Assembly (NCBI RefSeq): GCF_963678635.1
Contig: NC_087067.1
Location: 16,747,639 to 16,811,638, forward strand
DNA length: 64,000 nt
DNA from: Symsagittifera roscoffensis
Taxonomy: Eukaryota; Xenacoelomorpha; Acoela; Convolutidae
Direction of reading: 5' to 3'
How positions within the stretch are numbered: position 1 is the stretch's first letter; each line of letters starts with the position of its first letter. Of the stretch, positions 45,801 to 57,800 are shown piece after piece. Both the position numbers and the translations under genes were made by a program. A model generated the notes under the pieces. It had not been told where the DNA came from and searched no databases. It saw nothing but the letters and a program-made list of their open reading frames with translations.

Positions 45801-48800
45801 GCGCTACTTTCCTAGTTAAAAAACGCATAACATATAAGTGTTGCCAAAACGTTGATGGAAACTTAAAAATCCTTTCGTAAAATAGGCGTTACGTCAAAAA
45901 CCACAGCCTATGTCTCAAGGCCATATATAAGTTAAGATAAACATTCGGAATAAGTCATTTACTTAGTGGCATTATTCGTAGATCCAAGAGAGTCTACAGT
46001 TCTTGCGCTGTCCGAGCTGTTAGCCTCCCTCTGCCCTGACGATACCAAAGCCATAATGTCCACCGCGGTGCCTGCCGTGGTCGAAATCATGTGCTTCAGA
46101 GGAACTGCCAGAGATCCCCAACCAACGCCTCCAATGGAGCCCGCGTCCTGGGATTGGGCGTTTTTGCACCCCACACGTGCTGACAGAATGGGAGAAGTGG
46201 GAGTTTCTGGTGCTGGAACGGGTGGGGGCGAAAGGAGATAACGAGGGGTGACAGTGCCACTTCTGGCTCTCATGGCTGCCGAAGATAGAGTCGAATGAGC
46301 CAAAGGGGAAGCATTCGAAGTTTCTATAGACTCCGAGTCGCTCTAAATCAGCAGAAGACGATCTTTAAAACGAGTGTGCAGACCGACAAATCACAATATA
46401 TTGATCTCCATTTAACTGCAAGTTTTCGTAATTCACATAACATGACGAACGTGATCTTGCACCGTGAAATTGATACTCACCAGTGTGGGAAATATAGCCA
46501 AAATTGGATCTTACTGAGAGTCTTGGAGAGGGCACTGAATTGAACAAATGCTCGCATACTTTCATCCACACTTCCGACGGCACCTGAAAGAGATTAAATA
46601 AAGAGTTGGAAAAAAATATATATATATTTGCCCGATGCTAGTTGAACAGCAAAACACAGCCAACAAAAAGCTAAATATGCTTAAAACCATGATTTGGCAT
46701 GAAACGATGCAGTTGTCATTAATATTAGCATGATGACCATTTGAAAGTCAATTTCGTGACGATTTTTGAAACACTCAATAAAAGCAGAAAAATTCTCAAT
46801 AAAACTTAGAGAAAAATGTTCACCGGAAATGAAATATCGAGTTTACAAGATCTGGCATTGCATAGCAACAGAACTAAACCCATTTGATAAATCAAATAAA
46901 TCCATCTTTTTTATCCCGCTGAAAAACCTGAAATTGAAATCCACCTTCGAACCCGAAACTGTATTTTGCGCTGTTCGCACTTTCTTCAATTGTGTAATTT
47001 GCCTTCCTTTTCGCAAATGAAACTGAATTGAGCTTCGGTCAGAAGTCAGTTCGCGGAATGATATCAGAAGTCAAATCGCAAAAAAAACATAGCCAACTGA
47101 CAGTTGGAAAAAGAGTTAAGAACGCAAGGAAACTGAAAAAAAAACCGACTTGTTTTTTCAAAAATCCTCAGTTTTTGAATTTGAAAGAAAAAAATAGATG
47201 GGCTTAAAGCTCTTTGAATTTGTGGAATAATTTAAGACGACACTTTAATGGTAAAATTAACCCAATTTGAGAAAACTGGAACAATCCGTAAAACTTTTAT
47301 TTTGCTGAGAAACCTGCTAATTAACTTGCATTTTCAAAATTAGAAGTCGATCACGTTTCTCGTAATCTTTACACTTTTGCTGTTCGATATTGCAGTTTGC
47401 CTTCCTTTTAACAAAGGAAATGCACTGAAATTTTAAAAATCGCAGGTCAAACCGCGAGAACTCAAAATTGAGCGTAAAAAAAACACAAAAATCACCAATT
47501 CATATCGAAAAAAAAATCAAAACAGTGCATGAAAAAAATCACCAAGATCTATATAAGAGTACTCACTACGTTCATTACTCTTAAAAGAGAAAACTATTGA
47601 AAATCAGCCTCGCGAAAATACAGAATTTTCAATTATACGTCAGAAAAGTAAAACTCATGCTTTGGTAAGTAACCCATTAAAAACAGCCAATCGAAGATTG
47701 GAAAAGAGTAATGAACGCAAGTAAACAAAAAAAACTGACTTTGTTGAAAAAATCTCAACTTTCAAATTTCAAAGAAAATAAAGATGACCTTTAAACTCTT
47801 TGAGTTTCTAGGACGGTTTATGATTGCCGCTTTTTTGATAACAATTACCCAACTTGAGAAAACTGAACTTTGAATAATCACAGGTCAAACCGCGAAAAAT
47901 CAAAATTGAGCGTTAAAAAAACAAAAAAAAAACTCACCAATTCAATCGCAAAAAATCAAAACTGAGCGTGAACAAATTTTAAGACTTTTTCCTAAAAAAC
48001 CGAAAAAAAATCAACAAGACCTATATAAGAGTCTTCACTACGTTCATTACTCTTAATCAAATCTGAGCAGGGGCAGGTCCAGTATTTTCTCGAGGAGGGC
48101 GGATTTTCAAAAAAAAAATGAAAATTTGTCGGCCTTTTTTTAGCTCGACCAAATTGATTTTCTGAGCTCTCCCAAATCACTAGAAAGACCCCATCTTGAC
48201 CAAATTTCCAGCGCGGGAGGCAAATTAAAAACAAACAGGCCAAAAATGGTTTTTTTTAGGCACGTTTTGGAAAATGTTGACCAAAAAATCGCGTTTTTTC
48301 GGCGGGCGATCCCCCCTCAAAATTAGTATATATTGGTGACGACGGCGCCTAAAATGGATATCTCAAAATAGTACAGAGGGGGACCCTTTGGGTCGGCAGG
48401 GGGTCAAATTCCCGATGGGGGGCGTCCGCCGAATCCCCCCCCCCCCCCGAAATCCTCTACAGAATCTGAGCATGAAGTTTTTAAGAAAAAACTACACAAA
48501 TAAGTGTCTTCACTTCGTTCGTTGATACTTAAAAATATCATTATTTATAATTAAGAGAAAATGTTCTTAGCAAAAACACCAAGCGCTGGAGATTTTAATT
48601 TCAGAGATGAGAATGCATCTTACTCATACCTAACTACGAATCAACCAATATAAAGACATCTAAGAAGAAAGCAACCTAATGTTTTGAGCGGAGAGTTTAT
48701 TTCTTCGACTAAAAAGCTCTTCAAGAGAAAAAAGCTCTTGAAGAGTATCGCTCTGCGTTTGCCGGAGAATACACAGAATTATACGAGCTACTTTGCTCAG

Positions 48801-51800
48801 CAGACTCAATTTGTTTTTTCTTTTTGAAGAAGGTAAACGCCGGTTTGGTGCACCATCGATCTCGGCCACGGCGGACGTCCAAAGATCGAGAAACACTAGT
48901 CACAAATAAAGCAGAGAATAGATGCTATAAAACATCCAAAATAGTACAGAGGGGGACCCTTTGGGTCGGCAGGGGGTCAAATTCCCGATGGGGGCGTCCG
49001 CCGAATCCCCCCCCCCCCCCCGAAATCCTCTACAGAATCTGAGCATGAAGTTTTTAAGAAAAAACTACACAAATAAGTGTCTTCACTTCGTTCGTTGATA
49101 CTTAAAAATATCATTATTTATAATTAAGAGAAAATGTTCTTAGCAAAAACACCAAGCGCTGGAGATTTTAATTTCAGAGATGAGAATGCATCTTACTCAT
49201 ACCTAACTACGAATCAACCATTCCGGCTTTATGTCCCGTATTGTTTTCACAAACGAGATATATACGACCCTATCGAAATCAGTATCTGTGACTGAGCGAA
49301 AATTTCTAATGGTTAAAATAATTATTCAATAATACTTATTCAAATGTATGAGCTCAACTAACATGCTTTGGACAGATTGCTTTTATTTAAATCAGCTTCA
49401 GATAATCAATTCTGCGCGTTAGCTAAGTTATAAGATTGTTATTAACTAACTCTTTGAGAATACTCTGTCATATTTTCGCTCAATTTCATACAGCTGCTAG
49501 AATAATGCAACCATTTAACAAATTTCTCAAGCTTGATTTTTGTCACACAAATTAGCATCGTCAGAGTAAAATAAACATTTTCAAGTCTCAAGCTCGTTTT
49601 TAAACCAAATGCGCAATTCAATGAAAAAATGTGTCGAATATTTTATGTTAACTTTTTTTTAAACTTAACTTATGCAATCAAAATTTAACTTGAAATTTAG
49701 CTCATTCAGTGTTTCTAACAATATAAAGACATCTAAGAAGCAAGCAACCTAATGTTTTGAGCGGAGAGTTTATTTCTTCGACTAAAAAGCTCTTCAAGAG
49801 AAAAAAGCTCTTGAAGAGTATCGCTCTGCGTTTGCCGGAGAATACACAGAATTATACGAGCTACTTTGCTCAGCAGACTCAATTTGTTTTTTCTTTTTGA
49901 AGAAGGTAAACGCCGGTTTGGTGCACCATCGATCTCGGCCACGGCGGACGTCCAAAGATCGAGAAACACTAGCCACAAATAAAGCAGAGAATAGATGCTA
50001 TAAAACATCCAATGCTACAGATCGTGCCACCAAATGTTGCGAGTAAGGTTGGAAAACAAAATTCATTCTAATACACTACGCTTGCTAGAGTAATAATTAA
50101 AAACGCGCTTTGTTTGCTCATTAGAGTCAACACAGAGGCGAAGTTGCACTTCGCATACACAAGCAATTACATGACCGATAACGCTACTGGGAAAAACAGA
50201 ATGAGTAAACTTTGAGTCAACAAAATTTCTTTAGTGACGCACGCCAATTATGACGCATTAGCAGTACCAGTCAATTCGAAAAAAAAAATGACCATGCCTC
50301 AATTATAACTAACTTGCCTCAATTTATAGAGCTTAAATATAGTAAGATATAGTATATAAAATTTCTGCAATTGAGCTTTTTATCATTGTACTGCTGTTTC
50401 AAATAACCAATTTTTTTCGATTCATTTGATGAATTAAAAATGCATCAGCTGTGTTAACTTTTTACTAATCAAATGTCAAAGCACATATGATATTATACTG
50501 CTACCGCAGCCTACCCATTAAAAAGTGCGACCAAAAAAAGCACTTTTATTTGCGCCTTAGTTGGGAAAAAAAGAAAGTTCGTACTAATACACTTTGCTTC
50601 GCAAGTGTAAAAAAAGGAAGTTCGTGCTAATCACTTGCTTCACAAGTGTAAAAATGAACTTCAAAACACGTAACCATGGGCTCTGGTAAAATTATAACGT
50701 TTTGACGTGCGATTTCGGTGAACATGAGTTTCCGTGGAGTTACATCTGGGAAGGAAGTCTAGTACCCGGTTGCAACACTCTTGATTAGAGCAAGGGTAAA
50801 AACAAACAAAAAAATGAGTTTATTTTTTCAAAAAATTCTGTATTTCTGCACAATAAACTTTAGAATTTTTACACAGAGGCGAAGTTGCACTCCGCATACA
50901 CAAGCAAAATACGACCGATAGCGCTACTGGGAAAAACGTAATGAGTAAAATCTAGCACAACATGACTCAATTTATAGAGCGGACGCATTTTAGCTAGTAT
51001 ACGAAACGTAGCCAACCGAAGATTGGAAAAAAGTAATGAACGAAAATGAACATAAAAAAAACAAGGAATTTCTTGAAAAAAAAAATCATTTTCGAATTTC
51101 AAAGAAAAAAAACAGATGTATGCTCGTTGAATTTCTAGAACAATTACAGATTAGCGCTTTTTTGATAACATAATACATTTACGAATGCACATCTGCAGTT
51201 ATTAGAGACTAAAGACTTTTCCTGAAAAAAAAAAAACAAAAAAAAATCAGCAAGACCTATATAAGAGTCTTCACTACGTTCATTACTTTTAAAAAGTTCA
51301 TTAAGACATCCGACCCTGCTCAGGTTCGAACCCCCTTATTTTGTTGCAGGGTCTCCTTCCCTACCACTACGCTACAGATCCCTGATACCTTGAAGCTATA
51401 GTGCTATTTGTAATATAATAGTCTGTATTAATATCCTTAGCATTGGCTGTACTTAATAGCTGGTTTATGATTTAAATGAACAATTTCAAAATGAACACAT
51501 TTTGTCGCAACAATATTTGCGACTTAGCTAGATAATAAGCATCTAAGCGTCTAAATTGTTTTTGAAAAAAAACTAAATTTCGAAATTTAAAGAAAAATGT
51601 ATGCCCTCAAAGCTCTTTGAATTTCACGAACAATTTAGAATTGCAACTTTTTCAATAAAAATTACCCAATTTGAGAAAACTGGGCCAATAAATAAACTTT
51701 TCATTTGGCAGGGAAATCTGAAAATTAAATTCCACTTTCGAAACTAGAATTCGATCACGTTTTGCCTGACCTTTACACTTTGGCCGTTCGATAGTAGAGT

Positions 51801-54800
51801 TTGCCTTCTTTTGAACAGAAGTAATGAAGTGAAATCAAAAAATTCAAACCGCGAAAAATCAAATTTTAACTGGAACAAATTTTAACATTTAATGAAAAAA
51901 ATCACCAAGACCTATATAAGAGGCGGCTTCACTACGTTCAGTACTCTTAATAGTAATACAAATTACCGTCTCTCCTTTGTAGGGTCTGATTCTGTCAAAC
52001 GTTGACTCTTCAGTCTCAAGCATGGTCTGCAACTCAGCAGCCGAAATTCCCGCACCGCCCGCAGATCCCACTAGACTTCTGGGTACCTGGTACGCCACAC
52101 CCACCACCACCTTTTTCTGGCTCTTCTCCAGATCAATCACATAGCCCAGTCGGTCCAGGGTGTCCATACACGTGATCAGACACAAGTCATTCACTTTCCA
52201 CTACAAACAGATCGAAATTTTTTGAAACGACTACGTCTGAAATTTTCCATCGGAGACCGAGCCCGAAGTTTCTCCTTGTAGTCTCGTTAAACTGATTTGT
52301 TACGTTTTATCATTAAAATTATATAAACGCCGAATATAAACGTTCAAATTCAAACTATTTTCGACACCCATCAATGATCCGAAGGCATCGATCAACATAT
52401 GCACGTTTCTTATTAAAAAAAAACATAGCCAACTGCCAGTTGGAAAAGATTAATTAATGAACGCAAGAAAACTGAAAAAACAAGTCAGTTTTTTTTCAAA
52501 AATCTTCAACATTTGAATTTCGAATAAAAAATTAGATGGCCTTTATGCTCTTTGCGTTTCTAGAACATTCATGATTGGCGCTTTTTTGATAACAAAAACC
52601 CAGCATAGGAAATCTAAAAATTAAAATTCCACTTTCGAAACGGTTACGTTTTTTCACGCAACTTCCACGTTCTTATTTGAAGAGTGCTATTTACGTCACT
52701 TTCAGCAGATGAATTTCAATTGAACTCAAAAAGTGCATATATACCTAAGTGCATCAATATTTTAAGACTTTTTCCTAATAAAAAACGAAAAAAAAAATCA
52801 GCAAGACCTATATAAGAGTCTTCACTACGTTCATTACTCTTAATCAGTATCAACATTGAACTAACCGAAGTGATGTTGTTCAGTTCGTTCCTCAGTTGTT
52901 CTTGAGCCTCATTCCACAGTTTGGAGGGAGACTGAGACGTTGATCCTACCACTGCAAGAGTGTTCGTGGCGGTAGTTACCTTTGATGCATCTCCCTTTGA
53001 AGTGCACACTGCACAGGGTGCGGTGACCACAGCGTTAGAAGCAGAGGCGGGCGTCTGAATGGCGTCCATGTACACACTGTCTGTGCAATTACTCGCTCCT
53101 TCCATCGCAGTTACCATCCTCTACAAAAAGAAAAAAATCCACTACGCGAAGAACATAAACTTCTATATCTTAAACATACGACTCATTATTTATCTCTAAC
53201 TACAAAAATTCAAGATTCACAAACAGAATTCAAACCCATTAGCTCTCCATTAGCTCTGCTTATACATCTCACAAAAACAGTTTGAGAATCTGTAAATAAA
53301 AAACTTTTTTAAACATATTTTAGGAAGTCTCTACAAAGGCATTATATTTTCATCGTTATAATAATCATCTAAGCGTCAAAACCAGTTCTTTACGGCGGGC
53401 CTTTTTAAAGTATCTTTTAAATTTTCAACCTTAACTAATTTGTTACAAACGTCATTGAGAAGTTCGTCCATTGTGGCGTCATTACACAGCGAGAGAGCCC
53501 TTTGGGGGTTGTCTCTGGTGACGTTCTCTCTGTTGTCTGGCATCTTCCACTCTGTCTCAATGACCTTCACCTGCTGCTCGATGTCTTCGCACACACTCTT
53601 GAACAGCTGCTTGTCCTGCTTCAGAACATTCTAGAACAAACAATTAGAATGTTCTTGAACACATTATTCCAATGGCCAATTTACAAAAGTGGTGTCGCTG
53701 TTCGTCAATGTCTCAACTCAATAGAACCAGAAAAAATGCAAAAAAACCTATCTTATTTCTGACTTGAGGCTCCCAAAGACAGGCTGTTGTATCCTAATGG
53801 CGTTCTCCCAAAATATATACTTGTATACGAATAAATATTAACGGAGAAATAATTCTGGTAACCCTAGATTGGAAACAATTTATCATTGTAACTCAAGAGA
53901 GTGGTCACTCCTAGATACTTTCAATCGCAATATAATCATACAATAAAAACTATAGATAGACGTGACAACAGTTATTTGGATGGCTGAGATCGAAATCTTG
54001 TAATACATTAAAATGTTGAATCACTGTTTTTTAGATTTTCTTAGAAAGATCTTAAATATGATGGCTAGTTTAAGTTCAGAACTATTTTCTTTCGCATTTT
54101 TTAATTTCGGATCATTAAAGAGCAGCATAATTTACACGCGCGCATATTTCAAAACCAAACTCGGACTCATTAAATCACTTGATGCACTTGAGTGTATTTT
54201 TTTTACCTTCAGTTCGCGTCTGTATCTGCCTGCCTCGACGTACTTCATCTTGTAGGACAGTTTAGCCATGTCCAATCTCACCAACAGATCAGAAGAGAAC
54301 GCCTTCTCACTCTCAACTTGCTCCTTTTTCGAATCCTGAAATCAAATCAGGAAATGAAAACATAACCAGAGTAACGTCAGAAACTGGCATTTGATTTGAC
54401 ATAATAAGGACCGAAAAACAACTGGTCAAAAATTTATTTTAATCTAAAAAAACTACCCCGTTCGTCTGGCCGTAATTCAAGACTAAACCCTTTTAGAAAT
54501 CATAAAAACGCACATAAAAAAAACTTATTTTATCTCTATCCCACAATTAGAGGTGCGGACATCTATTACTAACAATTTGACGCTTGTAGAACTCTATATC
54601 TCGGCGCATCTTCTCTTGATTCAGATTGACCTGTTCCAGTTTCGATTGAGTGTGGTCCAAAGCAGTCTTCAACGCATACACGGGACCCGCCAGCTGATCC
54701 GGCGTGTGTTGCTTCTGGGCCGCCATGCTCTCTTCATACTCCGCTTTCAGAGTCTTCAGCTGCTGTCTCTGAGATTCCAACTCCTTCAGAAGCGACTGCG

Positions 54801-57800
54801 AATTCTTTTCTTCATTTTCCAATTTCAACCTGCAACAGCTGAATTGTTTATCAATTAGTTTTCAATTAAAAAATATTAAATATGCCAACCAATTCTTCCG
54901 ATGTTCTATAAAATCAACATTATCTAGAAATGCCTACATAACATATTGCTCAGAAATGATAAATTAATGAAGTTGAAAATTTTAAAAGCTATGAACAACT
55001 TATTAAACTCATTGTTCACATCTTAAGAAAACACTGACCTGTACTCTTCCAAATCATTTTCTTGAATTTCCAGAAGTTTACACACATCGGAATACTCTTC
55101 GGTTTTCTCGCCCAGTTGCACTTTAATTTTCTCGTTTTCAGCCTGGAGAATGGTCAGCTCTTTCTGTAGGTCTTCCTTTTCGGCTTGGAGAACAGTTCGC
55201 TCATTGCATACCTCCCTCTTCTCGTCCTGCAGTTTTGAGGCCTGTTTAACCAGTGTCTCGTACATTTCTCCCTGTTCCAATTGGGCCGCCTTGCTGCGCT
55301 CTGAATTACAGCCATGAGAAATGTAGTTTATCTATATCATTGCCCCGTCCCAAACACTTTATAAATCTTGCAAACTTTGCCAATATTGATGTTTGTCAAG
55401 ATTTGGAAAGCAACCTTGACAATCTATGAAAAAATGATACGGACTTCAAAAAATATAACCAACAGACAGTTGGAAAAAGAGTAAATGAACAAAAGGAAAT
55501 ATAAATATTCACTTTGCAGGAAAAAACAAACAAAAAAGAATGGCCTTAAAGTTCTTTGAAGTTCACGAACAATAAATGATTGACACTTTTTCAAAATTAT
55601 CTCAATTTGATAGAACTGAATCAATAAGTAAAAATTTGATTATGCTAGGAAATCTGAAAATTAAAATCCAGTCGAAACCAGATGTTTGCTTTTCGATAGA
55701 TTGCCTTCCTTTTTGCAAAAAAAAACGAGCTGAATATGAAAAAAAAGTCAAGCCGCGAAAAATCAAATTTAAGCGTGAACAAATTTTAAGACTTTTCCTG
55801 AAAGAAAACAAAAAAAAACATCTCGACCTATATAATAGAACTCTCGGCATTCATCGAAAATGTTAAATATATGAATGACATATATTTAACATATGACATA
55901 TGAATGAAAATATATGAATGACTTTGAAATTCTTTGAGTTCGAACAAATTATTAAAGATAGTTGTTTGATAAAAGGCGAAGCGGAGCTTCGCATCACTTG
56001 CAACACAAAACAGACAAAAAAAAAACATTTAAAAAACGATAAAAGGAAAAATGTTTTTAAAAAAAGCTCTACCGAATACGTAATTCTCGGTAAAGTTAAT
56101 TTAAGGCAAAGATGCCAGACACAGAGGCGAAGACGCAGAGGTGAATCTTAAAACACAGAGGCGAAGCTGTGCTTCGCAAATACTAGCAAGAACACAACCA
56201 AAAAGCAGCTCTATCAAGTGAAATGAGAAAAAGTAGAAATAAGCCTCGAATTAGCAAAAACTCGGCTACGTGTCGGATTCGAATCTGCAACCTGGCAAAT
56301 TTGAGTGTCTCACACACTAACCAAAGAGCTACGGATGCTGAAAATCCCCAAAACTAGCAACCAATAACGCAGCTACATATGCTAATTAATTGCCAATTCG
56401 ATGCTGCAAATGTAGCACCAAATACAAGAAGACACAATTTTGCATTTAATAAATTAGAAAGCATAATGCTTAAATAAGTATAAATCATGCATTTCAAAAA
56501 AATGCAAAATACATTGAGTTGGAAAACTTTTGGAATGAGCTTTTTATTATTGTACTGCAGTTTGAAACAAATAAATTTTCTCGGTTCATTTAACAAATTA
56601 AAAATGCATCAGCTGTGTTAACTTTCTAAAAAATAAAAAGTCAAGGCACATATGATATTACAATGCTACCGCAGCTTACCGAAAAGGTAATTAGCAATAT
56701 AACCAAACTTATTAAAAAAAGGAAACAAAGCCGACAATCTTTGAGCAGACACACTGAGTCGAAATTTTTTTTAAAAATAATAATACAAATTTTCAAGTCC
56801 CCCTTGAAACTAATTGAACAACACTTAAAACTACAATGAGAGTTGCTTGCAGCACAGGCAAAATCCGTGATGAGGCACCAGAACCGTCAACTTGAGCAAA
56901 CAAACGAAAATCACACAATTCAATTTTTATCGGAAAAAAAATTCAAATGCATACATTCTAAAAAAACCAAGCTCCAGCTTGGACTCGAACTCCTGTTCTC
57001 ATGGTTCGACGGATTCAACTCTAAGCCAAGTGGGAACGAAGCTGGAAATTCTTAAGCTTCAATTAAAAAGCAAGTAAGAAAAGCAAGTACGATTTGTAAA
57101 AGTTGTTTACGGGAAAAGTCTAGTTCCCGATTACAATTGTATGGAAAATAATACAATTTGAGAAAACTGGATCAATATGTTAAGCTTTGATTCCGCTGCA
57201 AAATCCAAAAATTGAAATACTTTGGAAATTAGAAGTCGATCGCGTTTTGTTGTGATCTTTAAAATTCAGCTGTTCGATAGTCGAGTTATCCTTCTGTTGA
57301 ACAAAGAGATTAAATTGAACTTGAAAAGAAATCAAAAGTCAAAGCTCGAAAAATTAAAACTGAGCATAAACAAAGTTTGAAACTTTTTCTGATAAAAAAA
57401 ACACAGACAAACCATTTCGACCTATATAAGAGTCTTCACTAGTTTCATTGACTCTTAAAAAGAACTTACAAGTTCTCCAAATCGCTTACAAGTCAAATCA
57501 ATTTATCAAAACTATCAATGTCAAAAATTTACTTCATACGTAACTGCATTTGATAGCCGGGAGTGGTACCATTGTAATACCATTCATTCCCGAAAAAACC
57601 TTGTCTTACCAATCTCCATTTCATAATGTGACGTTTGTTCTTTCATCTCTCTACTTTTCCGCGCCACTTCTTTTTCCAGCTTATCCACTTTCTCCCCCAA
57701 AACATCAATTTCCTCCAGCTGGCGACTCTCAGTAGCAACCAACTCCTCGTGATCTTCCAGTTGTCGCTCTAGGAGTTCAATCTTCCGTTTGCAGTCTCCA

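Larger units (their letters stand above)
50125..51500. repeat. composite repeat, second large copy, with MITE A inserted
   Basis: Holds the same modules as 7,740-8,640: the 'cacgccaattatga' module (50,200-50,290), 'aatgcatcagctgtgttaac' (50,440), the 'gcttcacaagtgtaaaaatg' hairpins (50,600-50,660), the 'cccttgattagagcaaggg' module (50,680-50,860), and SINE family 2 (51,300-51,495). A MITE A copy (51,006-51,290) interrupts the last junction. Confidence 0.8.

Noticed and set aside
46365-46514. Extension of TAX1BP1-like exon 10 through the donor (VRSNFGYISHTGEYQFH)
   Set aside because: A strong GTAAGA donor at 46,509-46,514 keeps phase 0 with the next exon. Reading on breaks the join.
48660-50008. 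Pair of ~80 aa frames (FLDLWTSAVAEIDGAPNRR)
   Set aside because: Identical because the DNA block is duplicated. No homology was recognised, and part resembles SINE sequence.
51312-51383. Functional tRNA gene
   Set aside because: A and B boxes are good but there is no acceptor-stem pairing, and a second copy is embedded in the same SINE body.
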